NCBI RefSeq assembly: GCF_019320115.1
Contig: NC_089598.1
Coordinates: 85,947,560-86,011,559, forward strand
DNA: 64,000 nucleotides
Origin: Miscanthus floridulus
Taxonomy: Eukaryota; Streptophyta; Magnoliopsida; Poales; Poaceae
Direction: 5' to 3'
Both the position numbers and the translations under genes were made by a program. Below, one piece after another: positions 56,166 through 64,000 of this stretch; position 1 is the first letter of the stretch; each line of letters starts with the position of its first letter. A model generated the notes under the pieces. It saw only the letters and a list, made by a program, of their open reading frames with translations, ran no database searches and was not told the DNA's origin.

Positions 56166-59100
56166 ATGTCGTCGTCGGAGCCCGATGCCGAGGGCGCCCT
56201 CGGCGGCTCCTCCCCGTCCGCCCGCGTGCTCGCCCGCGCCCTCGACAAGATCATCAAGCACTCGTCCTGGCGCCGGCACGCCGCGCTCGTCGCCGCGTCC
56301 AAGTCCGCGCTCGACCTCCTCTCCTCCTCCCCGGCTCCTGATGACGAGCCCGACACCTCCTCGCCCTCCCCCGTCCCCGGCCTCCCAGCGCCCGCCGCCG
56401 ACGCCGCCCTCGCCGCACTTATCCTCGCGCTCGACCCGGCGTCCCCGAAGGTGGCCGAGCCCGCGCTCGAGTGCGTCGCCGGCCTCCTCTCCCTCCGCCT
56501 TCTCCTCGGCGACGTCGACGCCGCCGACCCCTCCCCGGTCTCGAAACTCTTCGCCGCGGTGCTCTCCTGCGTCTCGCTCGGTGGCGGCGGGGACGAAGCG
56601 CTCGAGCTCGCCGTGCTGCGCGTTCTCGTCGCTTTCGCGCGGTGCCCGGGCGTCGCCGTCAGCGGGGAGTGCCTGGGCCAGGTGGTCAAGGCGTGCTACA
56701 ACGTCTACCTCGGGAGCGCCAGCGGCGGCAACCAGCTCTGTGCCAAACTGGCCCTCGCACAGGTGCTGGTCATCGTGTTCGCGCGCGTCGATGCCGACGC
56801 CATGGACGTCCGCGTGCGCACTGTCTCCGCTGCCGACATGATGGACCTCTCTGACCGCAGCCTCAACGACTCCAGCGTTGTACAGGCGGCTCAGGCGTTC
56901 ATAAACGAGGCCATGGAGGGGAGCGACGTGCCGGAGGAGGCACCCCCTGTGGATGCGGCGTCAGTTGAGGCGGAAGGCACTGGGGAGGATGGTGGAATAA
57001 GCAAGATAAGGGAGGATGGCCTGGCTTTGTTCAAGAACCTATGCAAGTTGTCAATGAAGTTTGGTACGCCTGATAGCCCCGAAGATCCAATGCTATTAAG
57101 GGGGAAGGTGTTGTCGCTGGAGCTGGTTAGGATGGTCATTGACAATGCAGGGCCATTCTGGAAGACGAATGAAAAGTATGTGCCATACCATGATGGTTCT
57201 GATTATCAATTTTATTGCAATGTTTCATTACGAGTCTCCTGGTTATGTTGCATTGAATCTTAATGTTTGTGGGTGATAAGATGTTGCATTTTAAGTCATA
57301 ATGGTTGTGGATGATAAGAGTAGGACCGTGGAAGCCAGGAACGGTAAAGTGGGATATGTGGAAGTGAAACATATGGTCTGTTTGGACAAGCTGTGATGCT
57401 CCAACTTTTGGGGCTTGGTTGAAATTTTAACTGAACCAATCTGAGAGCCTTTGCAAGGTCTACTATGTTTTCCACTTTCGCTGGTTGGGCACTGTTGTTT
57501 TTTTGTTCATGTTTATATCTGTTGCTGGGGCAAGGATCTAATTGGTGAAAGAAGCAATGACGATTTTATCATATAAGTATATAACTAAAATGAGAGCTGC
57601 AAGAGAGTACTGATGGATATTTGACAAGCTAGTTTTTTTTCCAACTGTGTGCATACCCCATGTCCCCATGCATGCTGACATTACATGCATGGATGGTACA
57701 CAGACCCTCAGACCTGCAGATCCGAACCGATACTGGTGGTGGTAATAAGAGAAAATGCTAGGTGTGATTGGTACTCTAAATTGTAATCTGTGTTTTTTTA
57801 AAAAAAAATATGATAAAGCTTAGTCATGTGGGGATGTATCCAACAAGCAGCAACACCACAAATAATTCGTACTGGAAGTTGTTTTGCTCATTTGATGTAG
57901 GACTGCTGAATTGATTATAGGCCCAACAGACAATGCAAATGACTGATCCTGTATTTTTTATCTCCTATTAATGCAGGTATCTTGAAGCAGTTAAGCAGTA
58001 CCTTTGTTTATCCTTGTTGAAGAATAGTGCCTTGTCTGCAATGAGTGTCTTCCAGTTATTGTGTTCCATCTTTATGAGTCTAATATCAAGGTTTAGATCT
58101 GGTTTGAAAGAGGAAATTGGAATGTTTTTTCCTATGCTTATCTTAAGAGTTCTTGAAAATGTTCTCCAGCCTAGCTTTTTGCAGAAGATGACAGTTCTAA
58201 ACTTTTTGGAGAAGATATCTAAAGAACCTCAGGTTGTTATTGATATCTTTGTGAACTTTGATTGTGATGTTGATGCACCAAATATTTTTGAAAGGTACGC
58301 TATTATTATTTTTGGATGGGCATTCTCCTTCAGTTTCATTTTTTTGTGATCAGTCTTACTTGAGCACAATTATTCTCTTCTAGTTCTGCTGTACCAAAGA
58401 TATGCCTCTCTTTATAAGTCTACAGTGAAGCAGTTTTAATTCTATCGGTCTTCACAGGATTATCAATGGACTTCTAAAGACTGCTTTAGGTGTCCCTACT
58501 GGATCTACAACAACATTAACTGTTGCACAAGACCAAACATTTAGGATTGAGTCTGTCAAGTGCCTTGCTACTGTTGTTAAGTCGATGGGTGCATGGATGG
58601 ACCAACAACTGAGAATTGGTGAATTTTCACCAGGCAGTTCTGAAACTCTAAGTTCAGCTGAGAACCATAATATTCATAATGGAGAAGAAGGGAGCGGAAT
58701 AGATTATGAACTGCAGCTTGACACTAGTAGTTCTGACATAACTGACTCTTCCTCACTTGAGCAACGGCGTGCTTACAAGATAGAGCTTCAGGTGTGGTTG
58801 CTTGAACTATGGTTTCTCCACAATTAGACTTCTTCTATCTTTGGGATAACTATAAGATCTTTTTTTTTTGTTTGCAGAAAGGAATTACCTTGTTCAACAA
58901 AAAACCTTCCAAAGGTATTGATTTTCTCATTCGGAGCAAGAAAATAGGCAATTCTTCAGAAGATGTGGCTTCTTTCTTGAGAAATACTGCTGGATTAAAT
59001 GCAACAATGATAGGCGACTATTTGGGTGAGAGGGATGACTTTCCCCTCAAAGTAATGCATGCTTATGTGGACGCTTTAAACTTCGAAGGCATGGACTTTG

Positions 59101-62100
59101 GTCAAGCAATTAGGCTCTTCTTGCAAGGTTTCAGGTTACCAGGAGAAGCTCAAAAAATTGACCGGATCATGGAAAAGTTTGCTCAATGCTACTGTAAATG
59201 CAATCCAAATGCTTTTACTAGTGCAGATACAGCATATGTTCTTGCTTATTCTGTGATCTTGCTAAACACTGATGCTCATAATCCGACGGTGAAGAACAAG
59301 GTATGCTAATTATGATTTTATTATCATATGGGAATGCCAATAAAGCAATGTAGATTTTTTTACTCCATCACAGGTAATGTAAATTTTTTGTGCAGATGTC
59401 TAAGGCAGATTTTATGCGCAACAATCGAGGAATAGATGATGGGAAGGATTTGCCAGAAGATTATTTGAGTACACTGTATGACCAGATTGTCAACAATGAA
59501 ATCAAAATGACTGCTGATTCTTCAGTTGCACAAACCAAGCAATCCAATAGTGTAGGCAGGCTTCTAGGCTTGGACAATATTATCAACTTTGTCAATTGGA
59601 GATCAGCAGAAGACAAGGCAGTAGGAGCAAATGACTTGCTCATTAAGCACATACAGGAAAAATTCAAAGCAAAACGTGGGAAATCAGAGTAAGATCTCCA
59701 TCATTCTATCAGAAAGTACTTATGGTCTCGGCGACATTTTGTTAATTTGAGCTTGTATGTAATACAGGTCCACGTTTTATGTTGTTGCTGATGCAACCAT
59801 TTTAAGATTCATGATGGAGTCCTGTTGGGCACCTATGATGGCTGCATTCAGTGTGCTCCTTGATCAGTGTGATGATAAGGCTGCTACATCACAGTGTTTG
59901 AAGGGATTAAGATTTTCCGTGCACATCACTTCTGTTATGTGCATGCAGACACAGAGGGATGCTTTCTTAACATCCATAGCCAAATTCACATCTCTCCATT
60001 CTGCTGCAGACATGAAGCAAAAAAATATTGATTCTATGAAGGTAAGAGGCCACACAAAACATATTTTGTTTATCGAGTTTTGATAATTTGTTGCTGGGTG
60101 ATCTATTTTTTAAGCAAGGTACCTAAAGGCTTACTTTCCCCCATAATACCTTGTTGCAAAACACAATGACAGTTACCATCTGACATGGTGGGACTCACAA
60201 CGGTCTGGAAAATGATATTCTTGATTTTCTGATGCTTTCTCCAGCATGTATTAAATGTTCATTTTGTTTCGCTGAGGATCTATCCAACATTTATGATACA
60301 GCATGGTTGAGCCACTTAAATACTTCTTTATGCTGTACTTTATTAGCACATTTGTTCACACAGACGAATGTTTCAAAGCTGTGGGATATTGGGGGTGATA
60401 AATTTACTTTATGTCCTTGAACAGGCTATAATATCTATCGCAATCGAAGATGGCAATTACTTGCAGGAAGCTTGGGAACATGTATTAACTTGTTTATCAC
60501 GGTTTGAGCATTTACATCTGCTTGGAGAAGGGGTTCCCACTGATGCATCCTTTCTGACAGTACCTCTGATTGAGTCAGAAGAAAAAACTAAGAAGTCTAC
60601 TTCTGTCCTATCTTCTAAGAAGACTAATGCTTTTCAGAATCCCGCTGTGATGGCTGCCGTTAGAGGGGGTACTTACGATAGCACAGTGGCAAAAGGCAGT
60701 GCGTCAGCACTGGTCACTCCTGAACAGATCAATAATTTCCTATCAAGCATTAATTTATTGGATCAGATTGGCATTGTTGAGTTAAACCATATCTTTGCCC
60801 ATAGCCAAAGATTAAACAGTGATGCTATTGTTGCTTTTGTGAAAGCTCTTTGCAAGGTCTCAATGACTGAGCTGCAGTCTCCAACAGATCCTCGTATCTT
60901 CTGCCTTACTAAAATAGTAGAGATTGCGTAAGAAAATTCCTAAAGATAATTAAAAAATCTGGTATTTACTAATGGCAACACAGCCACAACTTGATGTTTT
61001 TTTTACTATTCTCATTTCTAACTTCGTTTGTGCAGGCATTACAATATGAATCGCATACGTCTGGTGTGGTCACGTATTTGGAAAGTCTTGTCAGACTTTT
61101 TTGTGTCTGTTGGGTTGTTGGAAAATCTTTCTGTCGCTATATTTGTGATGGACTCTCTGAGGCAGCTGGCTATGAAGTTTCTAGAAAGGGAGGAACTGGC
61201 AAACTATAACTTTCAAAATGAGTTCCTTAGACCTTTTGTGATTGTTATGCAGAGGAGCAATGCTCCAGAAGTACGAGATCTGATTGTTAGGTGCGTCTCA
61301 CAGATGGTTCTGAGTCGGGTTAATAACATAAAGTCTGGGTGGAAGGGTGTTTTTATGGTATGTATGATTTCTATATTTAGTTTGTTGAGGTTTTTGTTCA
61401 ATCTTACCTGTGAGGTAGTGACTATTGCGTCCTGCCTGTAACTTTTCATCAACTTGCAGGTTTTTACTTCTGCCGCAGCTGATGATACAAGAAGTACTGT
61501 CCTATTGGCATTTGAGACGGTGGAAAAAATTGTTCGAGATTATTTTCATCACATAACTGAAACAGAGACAACAACATTTACTGATTGTGTTACTTGTCTT
61601 ATTGCATTTACAAGTAGTCAGTTTAACAGCGATGCCAATCTCAATGCTATTGCATTTCTGCGATTCTGTGCTGTTAAACTTGCTGAGGAAGGATTTGCTT
61701 GTCAAGATAGGGCTTTTGAACAACCCAGAAATTCAGCCATGGTGTGTGGTGGAAATGCCACTGTGCAAAAAGATGGTCATATTTCCCTCTGGGTGCCTCT
61801 CCTTGCAGGTATGGCATTTTCCTCCCTTCAAAATATTATATTTAGTTTACTTCATGCAAATTGTTGGATGATAATCTGAAGCAGTGACCATTTTTTTATC
61901 AATGTTATTTTTGTGCATTTCAGGTTTAGCTAAATTGACAACTGATCCAAGACTGACTATCAAGAAAGGTGCTGTAGGAGTACTTTTTGACATTTTAAAG
62001 GATCATGGAAACCTGTTTTCACTGACTTTTTGGACCGATATCTTTGAACATGTTGTTTATCCTCTATTTAGCAATGAAAGATCCACACCCAGTGACCAGA

Positions 62101-64000
62101 TTTCATCATCAAATTCCGCAGAGTATAATTTACCTGATCTTGAAACACAAATGTTGGCAGTGAAATGCTTGGTGGGTTTGTTTGTTAATTTCTTCGATGT
62201 GATACGGCCAGAACTTGGTAGAACAGCATCCATTGTTACATTTTTTATCAGAAGCCCCTACAAACATTGTGCTACTATTGGTGTATCTGCAATTTTGCGT
62301 TTAGCAGAGGGGGTTGGTAACAAACTTTCCAAGGAGGAATGGAAAGAGATATTGATCTTATTTAGAGAATCAGTGACGCACACCTTCATCATGTTCTCTA
62401 AAATTGTAAGGATGATGCAAGATATTGATATCCCAGATAGAATTGATTCTTATTCAGAAACCGAGCAATATTTGGATCACGAGATGTATGGTAATGATGA
62501 AGAGGAAGCGAATATGGAGACAACTTCTTATGCTATTGTCAAACTGAAGAATCATATGGCCCTACTGCTCATGGTGATACAGGTATCTTTTTTTTTTTTT
62601 ACTGAATTTATTAAATTGCTCTTATTGGTAGGCCAGATGCAAGATTCAAGTAGGGTTAGCTATTTGGATTTTAGTTCAGTGCCTAAAAAATCTAAATACA
62701 ATAGCTCAGGTTTGGTTCTCCACTAGAATAAACTTTTGGGAGAGCAGAGTGGAATAATGGAATGATGACATCGGGAGAGGGATGGTGTTAAAGTTGCTTA
62801 ACTGTGGTACCATTATGTCGCTGGACTGCTAACTATTAGGCTTCCTCGGGTGCTGCAGCTTTGGCTAAAATCGACCTGTGTACGCTGGCAAATAATGAGC
62901 AAGGATGTGGAGTAAGAGAGGCTTCTTATTTCTTGCTTACCCCAATAAAGATGTCATGCGTCCTGTTAAGTAGTGGCTGGCCCTAACAAAATCAATCAAT
63001 AAAAAAAAAGGGCGTACCTAGTGCAGAGAGCTCCCGCTCTGTGCGGGGTTTAGGGAAGGGTGTTAGTGGCAAGCCTTACCCTCGCCTGTGCAATGCGAGG
63101 AGACCGCGACTCGAACCCGGGACCTTCCGGTCACAGGCGGTAAGACTCTACCGCTTGCACCAGGCCAATAAGAACAAAAATTCAGGCATAAACTAGCATG
63201 GCAATAGAATGACTTAATTCAAACTATCCTGTTTTAACTGTGCCTTTATAGGATTGTAAGGGCCTTTGTACACCCAAAACGCTTGCCAATGAGATGAGGG
63301 GCTTCCAACTTTCAAGTTGGGTGCACTGCCCTCCAGTCAATGTGGGACTGTGCTAAGTTCTAACAACCTTCCTCAGTTGCCCCCTATGTGACAGTTTACC
63401 TCTATTAAGATGGCACTATATATGCCTTAGATTGGTTTTTTTATTACACTGAAAAACCTCTTAACTGATGACAAGTAATCTAGAAATGATCAGTCTTTCC
63501 TTTTGAATTTTCTGACAACCACATTAACATGGCAGTATTTTGTATTCTTTTATGCAGAACATTATTAAATTATACGAGGAGCATAGCAAATATCTTCATG
63601 CCGAGCATATTAGTATTCTTTTGGAGATGATGTCAGCTATTGCGACACATTCAAGTGAAGTGAGCTCTGAATCATCCTTGCAGATGAAATTTCATAAAGC
63701 ATGTTCCCTTTTGGAGGTATCTGAGGCAGCAATTGTTCATTTTGAGAACGAATCCTACCAGAGTTACCTCAAACTTCTTCAAGCTCTGCAACATGACTAT
63801 CCATCCTTGTCAGAAGAAATGAACATAGAGTCTCAAGTGCTTGATACCTGTGAGCAAATATTGCGAACATATCTGAAGTGCACAGGACACAAACCATATG
63901 ATGAAACATCTCAAAGAAATCCATCTTTACATTGTGCAGTGCCGCTGAGTGCTGCTAAGAAAGAGGAATTGGCTGCTAGGACTCCTCTGGTCCTTCAAGT
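56166..64000 (+). CDS. BIG-family ARF guanine-nucleotide exchange factor (Sec7 domain), 3'-partial
   Basis: Catalyses GDP-GTP exchange on ARF GTPases to start vesicle budding at the trans-Golgi network. Exons: 56166-57175, 57977-58294, 58458-58791, 58878-59300, 59396-59688, 59768-60041, 60425-60927, 61036-61357, 61460-61808, 61924-62582 and 63558 to beyond 64000; all introns GT-AG and phases join. About 1,642 residues are visible; plant BIG proteins have about 1,700-1,800, so only a short C-terminus is missing. Order: DCB domain (exon 1), HUS domain with its NFDCD box (exon 2), Sec7 domain (about residues 557-745, exons 4-5), then HDS repeats. It resembles the plant BIG1/BIG2 group most. The start was chosen because the conserved N-terminus begins there and the left copy shares it. 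No stops interrupt it. Confidence 0.95.
58878..59300 (+). other. Exon 4: catalytic core of the Sec7 domain
   Basis: Encodes residues 555-695. The catalytic glutamate is in FRLPGEAQKIDR (codon 59145-59147, residue 644), which displaces GDP from ARF. The brefeldin A contact segment reads AYSVILLNTDAHN: leucine (TTG, residue 682) where brefeldin-sensitive relatives have methionine (position 696 in Arabidopsis GNOM). Tyr-Ser of the sensitive type is kept. Expected behaviour is reduced brefeldin sensitivity, by inference. Confidence 0.85.
63001..63166 (-). mobile_element. Au-like SINE in intron 10
   Basis: On the minus strand it starts GCCTGGTGCAAGCGG near 63166 with an RNA polymerase III A box (63162-63146) and a B box GGTTCGAGTC (63117-63108). 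It ends GGTACGCCC followed by nine T at 63009-63001. The tRNA-like head and T tail match Au-type SINEs of grasses. A short CAATAA flank may be a target duplication. It lies in the 975-base intron 10, against the gene's direction. Confidence 0.8.

Noticed and set aside
56051..56841. Long minus-strand and alternative plus-strand frames over BIG exon 1
   Set aside because: GC-rich shadow frames of exon 1; the true frame is supported by BIG-family conservation and splice phases.
63100..63166. Possible tRNA gene (A and B boxes)
   Set aside because: No cloverleaf is completed; the tail and spacing are those of a SINE.

Overview
This is a 64-kb piece of a grass nuclear genome, probably a panicoid or Andropogoneae type such as sorghum, sugarcane or Miscanthus. 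The evidence is the mix of Maximus/SIRE-type Copia elements, Tekay-like and Tat-like Ty3/Gypsy elements, a hAT MITE and an Au-like SINE, beside a many-exon gene with canonical GT-AG introns. The species itself is inferred. One host gene is visible: a large ARF guanine-nucleotide exchange factor of the BIG family, at 56166-64000 on the + strand. Eleven exons can be placed, encoding about 1,640 residues, and the gene runs off the right edge. The rest is transposable elements and gene debris.

Layout. Positions 1-1398 are a decayed direct copy of the 5' end of the BIG gene. It has a Copia LTR fragment, the upstream region and part of exon 1 with a nonsense codon. The intact counterpart is at 55015-56660. 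Between the two copies is a nest of LTR retrotransposons. The outer layer is a Tekay-like Gypsy LTR whose pieces lie at 2087-4078, about 29240-30558 and 52410 to about 53150. A minus-strand Maximus/SIRE-type Copia element (F, 4079 to about 29230, truncated at its 5' end) sits in that LTR. F is interrupted by a non-autonomous element (D, 6735-11060, target duplication TTTGC) and by a full-length plus-strand SIRE-type element (A, 13349-26158, CACTT). A second plus-strand SIRE-type element of the same subfamily (B, 30559-52409, GAAAC) is in the next part of the Tekay LTR. The 3' LTR of B is split by a Tat-like element lacking most of pol (C, 42487-51452, GTTAG). A minus-strand fragment (E, 53155 to about 54506) related to D lies between the nest and the gene.

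Elements A and B have the order LTR, gag, protease-integrase-reverse transcriptase-RNase H, a spacer, an envelope-position ORF, polypurine tract, LTR. Both are broken by stops and frameshifts, most of them C-to-T type. C keeps gag and protease, lacks reverse transcriptase, RNase H and integrase, and carries a spliced-looking antisense gene before its 3' LTR. D has only a gag-like frame. None of these elements looks able to move on its own proteins.

The BIG gene reads open across every exon and keeps the catalytic Sec7 glutamate, so it is probably functional. Its Sec7 domain has leucine at the position where methionine normally goes with brefeldin A sensitivity. I found no wholly new system. 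The most useful observations are that residue, the MITE and duplication history at the gene's 5' end, the structure of element C, splice-acceptor-like sites before pol and env in the SIRE-type elements, and a palindrome at fixed spacing from the LTR TATA box.
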